Shown here piece after piece: positions 31,227-42,160 of a stretch of 64,000 nt of DNA; within the stretch, counting starts at the first letter, position 1, and every line of letters starts with the position of its first letter. The position numbers and the translations under genes are program-made. The DNA is from Ascarosepion bandense (taxonomy: Eukaryota; Mollusca; Cephalopoda; Sepiida; Sepiidae): contig JBBBDQ010000442.1 of assembly GCA_037127315.1 (NCBI GenBank), positions 2,498,001 to 2,562,000 of the forward strand, given 5' to 3'. The notes under the pieces were generated by a model that saw only the letters and a list, made by a program, of their open reading frames with translations, had not been told where the DNA came from and did no database searches.

Positions 31227-33860
31227 ATAGTATAAATACTACCTCATATCAGAAATAAAGAAAAACACAAAAACAATATAGACAAACGTGCAAAACTAAT
31301 AAAACACGGTCAAAAAAGAGTCACTTTTCGACAAAACAATCAATCTTTAGGAATAACCTGATAACACGGAAGTTAATTGTTTTTTTTTTTGTTTTTTTTT
31401 TAAAGAGGTAGTTTTTCTCTCATCTTATACAACTTATGGTAACCCTGTCACGTAACAACTGTAACAATAAAAAGCATGATTTTTATGCCTATGTTTTTAT
31501 AGGTTCCCTATGAACATGTGGCATTGTGGTATATGAAGAGTTGAGTGGTGATAGATGAGTTCTTGTGGTGAATGTGTTCATTGTAATAAATTAATGAGTT
31601 CTGGATCTAATTAGCTGGGTCTAAGATAGTTAATGTTCACCAAGCACTTTCCATGTGTCATAATTAATGTTTTTTGTTTTTTTTTACATTAACTTAACAT
31701 TTGCTACTATGGTACACGCATTTAAAAAAAACATAAAATAGACTTTTCTTCAAAAACATTTCCTTCTTAAATTCAAGAAAGTGAACTATTAACAAATATT
31801 ATTACACGGCAAAACCTTCTGATGACTATGTGGAATCACATTTATTTCCATACAGCTCATCCACATCCGCATTCACACATGTACATGCAACAATCACGTG
31901 ATAACATGTACATGCAACAATCACGTGATAATCTTGCTTTCCTGCGTTTTTCCGGGATGTATAAATAGCAGAGACACACGTGCTATACACAGCAGTCAGT
32001 AGCAGTTCCATTTCGAATACTAAGCAAGGCAGTTTGCAATTTCAGCTGCCCGCGATAGCGCCATATATTGTGGGGTCGCGTTCCTCAATCTCATCTTATT
32101 TCTCTCACACACCCGCACTAACTGCAGGACGCAATCAGATGCCATTTATTTGTTTAACTAACATGTATACAAATTACAGTTGGTACTGACATTTCCTAAG
32201 CACACATCATGTCAAAACTCAACAAGACTAAAAGTCCAACCCACTTTGATATTCAAATTCTATCTTTTGCACAACTACCATCAAGAACATTATTCATGAG
32301 CTCTCATATCTGAACAATTCTTTTCAGCAACATTTTCTTACATAATTTTCTTAACACGCTGAGAATTCTTTCAGCTACAATGAACATTCAAAATTTGCGT
32401 TAAAATCTGTAACAGAACTTTTCACACAATCTATGGGAGACAATTTCAAACAAACAATTTCACATATAATTCAACATCTTTTTGTATATTATATTTTCTT
32501 GTTAAATATTTGTTAATACACACTACACAGTATCGTTGCAAATTAATGTCTTGTCAACTTCATTTCACTTTCTCTTTACTTGTTTAATGATTGATTTTCA
32601 ACGCTTATAAAAACAAAGGTGGTTTGTAAGAATTTGAGTAGAAAGTTCCTTTTCGAAGTGGCCTTGTGCCAGGTGAAATCCAACAGAGAAATTATTCCAA
32701 ATTAACCTTGCAGCATGAAGCCCCTCAACTACATAACTCGATGCAATATTTTAATTTAAATATAATTTTTACTACTATTACAAAAGAGATTTTATCTTTT
32801 GATATATTTTATCTTGAAATATATGTTAAACATGACTTAATTGTGGTGATACCAACCGAGCAAAAGCGATGAACCAGATGTTGGCTCTATATCGACTAAA
32901 AAGCAAATTAATAAAACTCGTCGTGCGCATCCGAGTTCGCGCAGATGTTCCGGTTGAAAAATAAAAATTAATCAAATATCAAATTTCCATTTCGCGAGCC
33001 TACGCGAATTTTATTTACCAGCCAATGGGAAGCCCGGAATCAAATATAAGTATGAAATTCGAAACGAGCTTTTGATCCAAAAAGCGGATATAAAAAGCGA
33101 AGTCAAAAAGCATCGTCAGACAGGACACACAGGCTAGAGTAACCAGCGTCTCCCCTTGACTTAAGTCGAGCGGCTACTATGCTGGCCTCTTTCCTTCTCC
33201 CTGTCTCAAATGTACTTACTGACCTCAGGAGTGACCTCTTCAAAGACATTACGCAGAAACTAACTTACTGACTTACGGACCCTAGAAGCGGCAACTTTAA
33301 AATGGACATTCCTCCGCTCTCCACATGCCTAAGCCTTTTATCTCTTTCAGCTCATTATTATTTGTCATGAACACTTTAACCTCCGTTGGACCTATCTTTC
33401 AAGCATTACTTTAATTGTAAAACATTAATTGACATGTGTATATATATAAATGTTATTTTATACACAAATTGCCTTTCTTGATTTTATAATAATTTTATGA
33501 CTTATGGTGGGCTATCTTCCCACAAGGCCGAATTCCGTTAACCTGCAACGGTATACAATTACCCTTCACTAGAATGAAATCCTACTACAACTAGAAAAAG
33601 AATAAATAGGATAAGATATACTCGCTATATAATCTTTAAATGTAGGTAGCGTTGGTTATGCTTCTGAAGTGACCTTGTACCAAACATAGCTGACCGTCCC
33701 TGCAGGATACAAGAGATTTTTCCTCCCACCAAAAATAAAAAGCTTTCAATTCAAAATACCGTGACCAAGTTAAACTTGGCAAATATATTTTTTCACTCAA
33801 CAATTAGAACATCAATAAATTGAATATGGTTGTTGAGTCTTTTTAAGCCCCTGTAGTTGC
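31227..33860. other. Intergenic stretch with promoter-like patches, unassigned
   Basis: Contains a 27-bp perfect tandem duplication (31877-31903 and 31904-31930, with CAACAATCACGTGATA) just upstream of GGGATGTATAAATAGCAGAG near 31955. A second TATA-like AAAGCGGATATAAAAAGCG lies near 33087. Both look like Pol II promoters within decayed LTRs: the CACGTGATAA plus CCTGCG wording echoes LTR L1. I could not define termini or coding sequence. Confidence 0.35.
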
Positions 33861-34135
33861 TGGAATTCGAAATCGGGGTAACCGAGTTCGAATTCCAGTT
33901 AAATTCCTTGCATTCACTTACGTGCAAATACCCTTTGCGAAAGATTTTTAATCCGTCTCTTCCCTCTAGTTATGGAAGTACAGATTGGGTTCTGTAGCCT
34001 TGGCTGGCAATCAGTCTACAGCAGAAAGTAATGGCAACCTACTGCGGGATAATCTTCTGCCCAGTCAGTCATGTCTCTTTCGAGACATGATCGCCTAATC
34101 CAAGCGTGTATCACGTATGGCAATTAACTGAATGA
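33861..34135 (+). mobile_element. tRNA-like SINE, family S
   Basis: Box-B-like GAGTTCGAATTCCAGTTAAA, body TTAATCCGTCTCTTCCCTC, GGTTCTGTAGCCTTGGCTGG, CTACTGCGGGATAATCTTCT and tail GGCAATTAACTGAATGAG. Slightly shortened between the body and the GGACAGATTGGG-like segment. Confidence 0.88.
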
Positions 34136-34215
34136 GTTTACCACTTTGATTCAGTTTAAAAAAAAAAAACGAGTTCGATCCTCGCTAGTTATGCTACTTT
34201 TTTTCGTTTTAGCTT

Positions 34216-34980
34216 TGTAGAGGACGAAGCGTCCATTACTAATTTAGATTTACGAGTCGACTCGACGTAACATGGGGTCAAGATTTAAAGCAGGAAATAA
34301 GAAAGAACAAAAAGGCGAAAGTAACAAGAAAGACAATATATTAACAAAGATTACATAGGGTTGAGAGCATGCATAAGTAAGTAAAATTAAGGAAAGAGAA
34401 GTTCTTTTTCTAGCTGAAAGAAAGGTTTGTACAATCGTTAAGATTATCGTCAAGAGTTCAAAGTTCAAATCCTTGATGAAATTATTCAAACAGAAAACAA
34501 GGTCCTGTGTCTGTGTATGCGTTTAGGCAAGAAAGTCAGACAGAAGACAAAGTTCTGTGTCTGTGTGTGCGTTGAGTAGAGAGAGAGAGGCTTACATGCG
34601 AATGTAGTAGTCTTAGGCAGTCTGTGGATTTCTACTGACGAAGGTTGGAAAAATTGTGAATTTATGTGTAGAAAGTTATTTTATGTAAGGTCCAGTTTGA
34701 ATGAAAGTTAATGTGCATAGTGTTAATGTCGGTGAGAAGAAAAATAAAAAAAATTTGCGCCACTAATTGCTACCCGCACTTAGTGCGCGTGTGTTTGTGT
34801 GAGTTAGGGAGACATGTCTGCTCTTGCCCCGGGACAAAATCCTAACTAGCGTACCACGTGATGTTCCCCGCTTTTATTAGCATGCGTTTACGCGAGAAAA
34901 ATAAGTTATCACGTGAACGCTGAATCACCATGTATGTGTGTGTGTGCGTGTGTGTGGGTGTCACTGTATCAAGCCCCACA
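34216..34980 (+). mobile_element. Solo LTR, family L1, 765 bp
   Basis: Runs from TGTAGAGGACGAAGCGTCC to GTATCAAGCCCCACA and is flanked by GCTT on both sides (34212-34215 and 34981-34984), consistent with a 4-bp integrase duplication. Landmarks ACGAGTCGACTCGACGTAAC, GGAGACATGTCTGCTCTTGC and GTTATCACGTGAACGCTGAA are shared with 27726-28251. It is about 240 bp longer because of a segment at roughly 34420-34640 with a duplicated CTGTGTCTGTG motif. No internal region adjoins. Confidence 0.85.
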
Positions 34981-35797
34981 GCTTTGAAGAATCGGAACTG
35001 TAAAAAAAGTTAATAAAGAAATCATTTAATGAGTGTTAATTTAATACATTCAACCCCCCAAAATTCTGTTGCCTCTGTGCGATGGCAGGAGGAACAACAA
35101 AGCATTTTTAATGTAGGTAATTCTTTTTTCTTTCTCGAGATTTAAATTTTTATTTGTCACTCTTTCTTTTTGCTTGCTAGAACAAAAATCCGACATCGGA
35201 CGCTACACAGTAACTAGAACATCATTTTTTATTCACTTGCAACACCAAACACAATTCAAAGTTAGATTATTTATGATTGATTTGGCTATCTGGAAATTAA
35301 CCGCTTCCCTTGATAATTGCTGCAGACATTTTAAATGGTGCCCCTGTCCTTTCTGCTTTAGTGCATCGGTGGGGTTCAGCTTGAGATTCAGCAGCTCAAT
35401 AACCCGGGACACCAGGATCCAGATATATTTGTTTCCCTCGGCCAAACTATTTGCTTAACTTTTTTTTTTTTTACTGTTGTTAGTGTTTACTGTTGTATAG
35501 CTGATTTTTAGTGTTGTTAATGTTAATATTTTAAAAATTTTTAGGCTCATTGGTAATTGACAAAAGAACTGGAAAAATCAAAAGCGAGAAATATATGTAT
35601 TAAATTAAATATAAATAAAAAAAAAAATAAAAAAGAGACTTTTTTTTTGTACCTTCTTATAAAATTAAAGTTGGTGGGAGGGTTTATAATATACGAATAA
35701 CCGCGGCTGTGAATCGTAAGACCAATTTTGCCGTCTCGTCCGTTTATAGAAACCAAAAACCAAAAAAAAAAGGAAGTGAAAGAAGAAAACAAGAAAA

Positions 35798-35924
35798 ATG
35801 GCCGAAGAGATCTTGAAAAAAGCTGGCCTAAATATCGACGAACTGAATAACTTTCGCCTTTTAGAACCCGATGTTCAGCAACAGAGTTCCGAGCTGAGGG
35901 ACTCATGCAAGGAGTTCACTGATA
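35798..35924 (+). CDS. IFT20: IFT20 coding exon 1
   Basis: Encodes residues 1-42 and the first base of Lys43. The ATG at 35798 (context AAAAATGGCC) is the likely start: an in-frame TGA lies seven codons upstream. Donor GTAAGTATC, phase 1. Confidence 0.97.
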
Positions 35925-36587
35925 GTAAGTATCTTGACATTTAGTTTTTTTTAATTGGTTTCTACGGTCGGTTAGGGTTCGGGACTAAAAAAACGTTATC
36001 TGATTAAAGTGTTTACTACTTTTTATTTACAAACATGGTTTTTTCGGGTTCGAATTGGCTTTTGTGTTCTGTTAAATAGGATTTAACACTCCAAAAATAC
36101 CTACTGACGAGTTGTATGTTCTTTTTTACTAAAAGAAAAAAAAAACTGATACGATGAAAATTATAATCTTATTTAAAGCGGTCGGTTGCTATGTTGTTGA
36201 CTATTTTTTTCTCTCGCCTCATAATACGAATCGTAAATTATTTAAATAAAATGGTGAGAGATTTTATTTTAAAATCGCCAAGTGTGCTAAAAAAAAAAAC
36301 ATGGTAATGTGCCGAACACTTTCAATTATTTAAAAATCACTTTATTGGTGCGATGAATGAAACTGAAAAAAAAAACAAAAAAAAAAAACTTTACTAAACA
36401 AAACTCTCAGTCTCATTCGAAAAGAATTCACGGCGGACCTGAAGTATCCTACCACCACGTTTTTCGCCCTTTTTTTTTTCATTTTTTTTTTTTTTCAATT
36501 TTTTTACTGCAGTCCTATTGATTGTTAACTATAGATTCTGATTACCAAAAAAAAAAAAATTCGAAAAATTAAAATATTTAAACAAAT

Positions 36588-36644
36588 TTGGTGGGGGATC
36601 AGTTTCTCATACAACGTTAAAGTAAAACCGATCCTCCATTTTCA
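36588..36644. repeat. Short hairpin element P
   Basis: GGTGGGGGATCAGTTT pairs with AAACCGATCCTCCATT around a loop of about 24 bp. It lies in IFT20 intron 1, not next to a SINE tail, so the palindrome can occur alone. Confidence 0.65.
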
Positions 36645-36967
36645 AACCAATCCCGTTCGGGTCGCTTTGTTTTTTAAGTTTATGTTGTTAACTCTTTTGG
36701 GATAAGTTCTTGCACTTTGGTTTTAGCCTTGGGGTCGCTTTGTTTTTTGTTTTTATTTTGTTTTTTTTTGTTTTTTTTTTTTAACGAGTTTTTGCTCTTG
36801 TTCTTGTCTTTCTTACGTTTTCTTCATTACTTACGATGGCATCTTTTTCTGAAACTCCAAGAATGGCTCCATTTAAGAATTTCGTAAAGGATTCAGCAGT
36901 CATTTAATATAACCAATTTTTAACTAAAGAAAAGTCCAAAAAATTTTTAATATACAAATTTTACAAT

Positions 36968-37258
36968 AAGTGCCATCTGTGAAACACGCTTAGGCGATCA
37001 TGTCTCGAAAGCGACATGACTGACTGGGCAGAAGATTATCCCGCAGTAGGTTGCTATTACTTTCTGCGGTAGACTGGTTGCCAGCCAAGGCTATAGAACC
37101 CAATTTGTCCTGTTATTTAACCCATAACTGGAGGGAAGAGATGGATTAATACCCAAGGGTAATTGCGTGTAAGTGAATGCAATAAATTCAACTAGAATTC
37201 GAACTCCGCTCTCCGATTCCATGTTTCAAGTTGATATCCACTGCACCACAATGCACAT
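36968..37258 (-). mobile_element. tRNA-like SINE, family S, complete head
   Basis: On the minus strand it begins ATGTGCATTGTGGTGCAGTG and GGATATCAAC, includes GAGTTCGAATTCTAG-like box B, and ends GCCTAAGCGTGTTTCACAG. A few bases are missing at AATACCC. Its head is next to the hairpin element at 37294. Confidence 0.88.
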
Positions 37259-37293
37259 ACAGCTGACGGTAATGTTGTCCCGGCAACTGTTTT

Positions 37294-37355
37294 CAAAATG
37301 GAGGATCAGTTTACTATACCATTGTATAAGAAACTGACCGCCCCACTCCCCAATT
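37294..37355. repeat. Short hairpin element P
   Basis: AAAATGGAGGATCAGTTTAC pairs with AAACTGACCGCCCCACTCC over a loop of about 23 bp, an imperfect member of the family. Confidence 0.6.
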
Positions 37356-37971
37356 TTTTTAAATATTGTACTTTTTCCAAATTTTTTTTTTTTTTTTTTT
37401 TTTTTGATAATTGTAAAGCTTAAGGGGTAATCAATAGAACTGCAGTGAAAAAATTGAAAAACGGCGAAAATAAACATGGTCGTAGGATACTCCAGGTTCT
37501 CTGAAAAAACTTGTACTTTTGCCGGGAAAAGTTTAAAAATATTAACTCACACGGCATTTTTGGGAGGAGGTTGTCCCCTTTCTTTTTGAAGAGGGCTAGA
37601 GTAATTATCTGGTGTCTGAGACATCTCTAAATTGAAAGTGCCGGGGGAGTTTCCTCAAAGTTTCCACAGTATTGCCGTTTTAAAAGTTCACTTGTTAAAA
37701 TTGACCTTGTGTCACATTCGGTAGCAACATCTGCGTACTAAAACAAAAGCCCTTATTTAGAATAATTTAATTTACTCGCTGACAGTGGTGATTATACAGG
37801 AGAGCCAGAAGGGGCCAATGCCCCCTCCCCTAATTTTGGCTGGCTCCTTGGTTGCTTCTTCATTTTTATAAGCTTTAAAAATTTATGAAAGTGATCAGTC
37901 TCTGATTTTGATAAGATTTGATCTTCAGCACTTTTCCTTCTGCATTTTCTTTTTAATTTAGCTTTTTAAGG

Positions 37972-38270
37972 ACACATTGGATATCGGCTCGGAACAAGAA
38001 ATCGGAGTGCCGAGTTCGAATTCCAGCTGAATTCATTGCATTCACTTATGCGCAAATACCCTTGGGAAAGGTATTAATCCGTCTCTTCCTTCCAGTTATG
38101 GGTTAAATAGCAGGACAGATTGGGTTCTATAGCCTTGGTCGGCAACCAGTCTACCGCAGAAAGTGATGGAGAACTACTGCGGGAAAATCTTCTACCCAGT
38201 CAGTCATGTCTCTTTCTAGACGTGATCGCCTAAAGCGTGTATCACGTATGGCACTTAACTGACTGACTGA
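37972..38270 (+). mobile_element. tRNA-like SINE, family S, full length
   Basis: Head ACACATTGGATATCGGCTCG, box-B-like GAGTTCGAATTCCAGCTG, full body and tail GGCACTTAACTGACTGACTG. After it comes a half copy of hairpin P (CATAAAGTGGGGGAATTAC) and then a second SINE. Confidence 0.9.
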
Positions 38271-38349
38271 ATATAATAGTTGGAATAATGATTAAGGCTT
38301 CTACTGGTCATAAAGTGGGGGAATTACTACTTAATAATATAATACATTT

Positions 38350-38531
38350 CTTTCCCCTCTAGATATGAGTCAAATAACAGGACAGATTGGGTTCTATAGC
38401 CTTGGTCGGCAACCAGTCTACCGCAGAAAGCAATGGCAACCTACTGCGGGATAATCTTCTGCCCAGTCAGTCATGTCTCTTTCGAGACACGATCGCCCAA
38501 GCGTGTTTCACGTATGGCACTTAACTGACAG
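38350..38531 (+). mobile_element. tRNA-like SINE, family S, 3' two thirds
   Basis: Starts within the body (CCTCTAGATATGAGTCAAAT) and continues GGACAGATTGGGTTCTATAG to the tail GGCACTTAACTGACAG. Together with 37972-38270 it forms a dimer joined by about 80 bp, the same plan as the multimers at 20500 and 46115. Confidence 0.85.
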
Positions 38532-38793
38532 AGACAAATTTGAAAAAGAAACAAAATAAAACAACCCGATAGATAGAAACAGACATGGTGTTAGGGAGGG
38601 AAAGAGACTTAATAGTCATATTTTCTCATGTGACGGAAGATGTTAATTAGAAATAATGCCCCCAATTTAATATGTAGATATACATAAGCAGTCAGTGATT
38701 TATAGCCAAGCAAAAGAATTGGTCAATAATTTTCTCAAAACTGCTGAAGACTATTGGCACCGAATTTCCATGTCTCAGAATTATGCAGAGAGT

Positions 38794-39131
38794 GAAAAAG
38801 ATTAGAACTCCGCTACTATGAAAAAGATTAGAACTCCGCTACTATGAAAAAGATTAGAACTCCGCTACTATGAAAAAGATTAGAACTCCGCTACTATGAA
38901 AAAGATTAGAACTCCGCTACTATGAAAAAGATTAGAACTCCGCTACTATGAAAAAGATTAGAACTCCGCTACTATGAAAAAGATTAGAACTCCGCTACTA
39001 TGAAAAAGATTAGAACTCCGCTACTATGAAAAAGATTAGAACTCCGCTACTATGAAAAAGATTAGAACTCCGCTACTATGAAAAAGATTAGAACTCCGCT
39101 ACTATGAAAAAGATTAGAACTCCACTACTAT
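38794..39131 (+). repeat. 26-bp minisatellite, 13 units
   Basis: Unit GAAAAAGATTAGAACTCCGC plus TACTAT repeated exactly 13 times. All but the last unit (CCAC for CCGC) appear identical. It has grown from the start of interspersed repeat B (AGAACTCCACTA), which continues directly at 39132. Confidence 0.95.
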
Positions 39132-39300
39132 GAAAAGTTATTCTGTTTAATTTAGGGAAGTAACTTATTTATACTCAAACTCATTCTTAAGTTGTGTATA
39201 CGATTGTGGTGTATAAAAATGAAGATGCTGCTTGAGTTTGTACTCATCCTCCTCAGAAAAGTCTCAGGCCCCTAAGTGACCTCCCAAGTGACCCCACCCA
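39132..39300 (+). repeat. Interspersed repeat B, copy 2
   Basis: GTTATTCTGTTTAATTTAGG, ATACTCAAACTCATTCTTAA, GATGCTGCTTGAGTTTG and CAGGCCCCTAAGTGACCTCC parallel the copy at 23920-24125. A (CA)n run follows at 39305. Confidence 0.75.
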
Positions 39301-39384
39301 GCCACACACACACACACACACACACACTGCAGAGTTTCACAATCGTGAAAGGTCCTTAAGGTGTGTTTTCCTTTTTTTTCTTTT

Positions 39385-39426
<42 letters not shown>

Positions 39427-39434
<8 letters not shown>

Positions 39435-39625
39435 AAAAGATTTTAGATTATTACAATGGGTAATATATATTTCACCATATCCTGATATTATTATGGTGGA
39501 CCGTCAGACCCAAATAGTACAAAAGTTGGTCCTCAAAATGGGTTTGACGAGCCGTGATCATAATATCAGGATGCGGTGAAATATGTATTACCCATTGTAA
39601 TAATCTAAAATATTTTATAAATTAT
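39427..39625. mobile_element. Hairpin MITE, 199 bp
   Basis: The left arm ATAATTTATAAAAGATTTTA..ATTACAATGGGTAATA..CCTGATATTATTATG is mirrored by the right arm from CATAATATCAGGATG to TATTTTATAAATTAT. Arms are about 70 bp around a 60-bp centre with its own small inverted repeat (CAGACCCA / TGGGTTTG). Bordered by (TA)n. Confidence 0.8.
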
Positions 39626-39721
39626 ATTACTCTGTTAAATTAAATAAATGAATTTAACATTGAGTTCTCTTGAGTTTGCCTCTATCGGAATTTACCTGGA
39701 TTGTATACCAAGTGTACTATG

Positions 39722-39762
<41 letters not shown>

Positions 39763-39835
39763 ACTATTTTCCTGTTTTTGTTGAAAATTTTTATATAAAT
39801 TCTCCAATGTCTAATTGAAAAAATTAAAAATATCC

Positions 39836-40371
39836 TTTTTTTTTTAATTGTTTCACCCCGAGCAAAGCATTCCACTGCCACTATTGCACAGGGGTTTACA
39901 TAGGGTTGGGGAAGTGATGGGAAAAGGATGGTTAGATATAGGAAATGTCAGAAGGAGGGTGATAGGTGGGTAAGGGTACCAAGAATGAGGGTTGGTTAGA
40001 TGGTGAGAGTGTTTGAGAGAATAGATGCAAGTTAGTGTGTTAGGAGGTGTCTATTGACCTTACATTTAAACTCCTGGAGATTGTAGTTGTCAGGGAAGCA
40101 GGCATGTGGAAGGGAATTCCACAGGCGGGAAGCGCAAGAAAAGAAGCTGTTGGAGTAGAAATTACGATTACATCTTATCTGTTTTACTGTAAAAGGGTGG
40201 GACCTAGTTACTAATCTAGTATCTCGTGTAAATTTGTACCTAGGCGGCACCAAACCAATGACCTAAGTTCATCGGAGCAGAAGCCATGAAAGTACTTGTA
40301 GAAGAGGCACAGGGGAGCCACGTCACGCTAGTGAGAGAGTGGTTGCAGCCGGTCCGCCAAGTCAGGATCAA
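39836..40371 (-). mobile_element. CR1/L2-type LINE, 5'-truncated 3' end
   Basis: Minus-strand reading contains VPPRYKFTRDTRLVTRSHPF, FYSNSFFSCASRLWNSLPHA and FPDNYNLQEFKCKVNRHLL. The 3' UTR ends CTTTGCTCGGGGTGAAACAA with a short A tract. Close relative of the elements at 44040, 53430 and 61826. Confidence 0.85.
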
Positions 40372-41149
40372 TCAAAAATTTAAAAAATAAAGCTGTTATG
40401 GAATTTTTTTTTTTTCTAGGTCAATTTTCTCTATTTCAAATATCTTCACATGTTACCATTTTCACGTTTAAAAGCTGACATTGAACAAAAAAAAAAAAAC
40501 TCTTTTAAAACAAACTGAAGTGTAAAAACTGGATACCTTAACATTTTTAAAAAATATATAGTGTTTTCACACTTCAGTATTTTTTTTTTTTTTTAATTTC
40601 TCATATGAAAAATTAGTATATTTGTTTCTAAATTTGAACGCTTGAAGTAGTATCAGTGGCTCATTTTCAGGAAAATAAATCTGAATTCTTAAAGTCTGTA
40701 GCTATAACATAATGTCATGAAGAGAAAATATTCATACAGCAGATTTATGATGAAAAGGAAGTTATCTCTTCATTGACATTTAAAAGAAATATACATATAT
40801 TAACCAATCAGAGAGCAAAAATATATATTTGAAAGTGATCCTCTTTTGACCTCAAAAATGTATAGGTACAAGTGATTTTGTTGCATCTATTCAGAAGACC
40901 CAATTTTAATGCTTCCATTGACACAGGTCAAGCAGACACAGTTGACTTACCCTCTCATCCTGCTCTTCTCTGTCTATCACTTCTTCAATAACATTTCTTA
41001 GAGCCAGATATGAAGAAGCTGGAGGAAGCAAATGTTTCACTGAACATCAAAGACATCAACAAGTACAACCGCTGCACTCACTACACAATTATCTTGTCAA
41101 ATTTCAATTTATTACTGCCTTCACATATTCAACAAACTAAACTCTTCTT

Positions 41150-41540
41150 ACCAACCTTGTACCAGACAAAGAACATTACTAAACTCTCCTTACCAACCTT
41201 GTACCAGGCAAAGAACATTACTAAACTCTCCTTACCAACCTTGTACCAGACAAAGAACATTACTAAACTCTCCTTACCAACCTTGTACCAGGCAAAGAAC
41301 ATCACTAAACTCTCCTTACCAACCTTGTACCAGGCAAAGAACATCACTAAACTCTCCTTACCAACCTTGTACCAGACAAAGAACATTACTAAACTCTCCT
41401 TACCAACCTTGTACCAGGCAAAGGACATTACTAAACTCTCCTTACCAACCTTGTACCAGGCAAAGAACATTACTAAACTCTCCTTACCAACCTTGTACCA
41501 GACAAAGAACATTTCTAAACTTTTCTAACCAACCTTGTAC
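41150..41540 (+). repeat. 42-bp minisatellite, 9 units, open on both strands
   Basis: Unit ACCAACCTTGTACCAGRCAA plus AGAACATTACTAAACTCTCC and TT, starting at 41150 and every 42 bp to 41486, with a partial tenth at 41528. Because 42 is a multiple of 3 it keeps open frames on both strands (LSLPTLYQAKNITK on plus). The R position alternates A and G in the order A,G,A,G,G,A,G,G,A, suggesting a 126-bp higher-order unit. It lies in IFT20 intron 1. I regard the ORFs as repeat by-products. Confidence 0.95.
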
Positions 41541-41834
41541 AAGACATATGAACATTACAATCATTTTGTAAAGTACAGAATTGTTAATGTTTTTATATAA
41601 AAAAATATTCTAATACAACATCTTGTTTCCTATTTTATACATTTCTTGTGGTGAGTTAAACTAAACAAGGCCAGACTAAATCAAATCCAACCACTAATAA
41701 ACATACCTGGTCCACCATAGATTAAATGACCTGATGCAGGTGAGAAAGTTCATTGCTCACTGAAGGGATATATGGTTACATTCTTTCAAAAGTAAACAAA
41801 GAGAGATAGTTTGAAATTTTTTTTTTCTTTTTTT

Positions 41835-42160
41835 AATCATATCACCCCGAGCAAGACGGTAACGCCACTGATGGGCAGGGGGCTACGTAAGAGTGAAAAG
41901 ATTGGAAAAGAGAAAACTGGAAACCACATCCTAAGCATGGAACAAGGGATGAGCCTCTTCACCTGTTCAATAGACATGGGTGGAGTGTGAACCGGGCGAT
42001 AGTTTAGTCTATCTACTCCAATTGAAATAAAGGAAAAGGAGTGAAAGGATTAGAAAAGAGAAAGCCGGAAACCACATCCTAAACAGGGAACAAGGGATGA
42101 GCCTCTTCACCTGTTCAATAGACATGAAATACATGGCTTTCCATGTCATCTCTGGGTCCC
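41835..42160 (-). mobile_element. SINE-like element T (LINE-tailed), dimeric
   Basis: On the minus strand it contains CCTGTTCAATAGACATG-complement text, AAACAGGGAACAAGGGATGA-complement text and the 3' end GCACATCAGTGGCGTTACCG-like sequence followed by CTTGCTCGGGGTGATATGAT and poly-A. The 41835-42000 half is repeated in part at 42030-42130. Others: 53150, 58318 and 61262. No coding capacity. Confidence 0.7.

Noticed and set aside
35174..35458. 94-codon plus-strand frame upstream of IFT20
   Set aside because: Cys/Phe-rich translation without a recognisable domain, with a similarly open frame on the other strand. No family resemblance.
36968..37258. Possible functional tRNA gene in SINE heads
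   Set aside because: The head has A- and B-box-like segments but no foldable cloverleaf with an acceptor stem, and it is joined to a conserved SINE body in every copy.
41010..41528. 172-codon open frame with LSLPTLYQAKNITK repeats (and a 127-codon frame on the other strand)
   Set aside because: It follows directly from a 42-bp tandem repeat whose unit length is a multiple of three. It sits in an IFT20 intron and shows no conserved domain.
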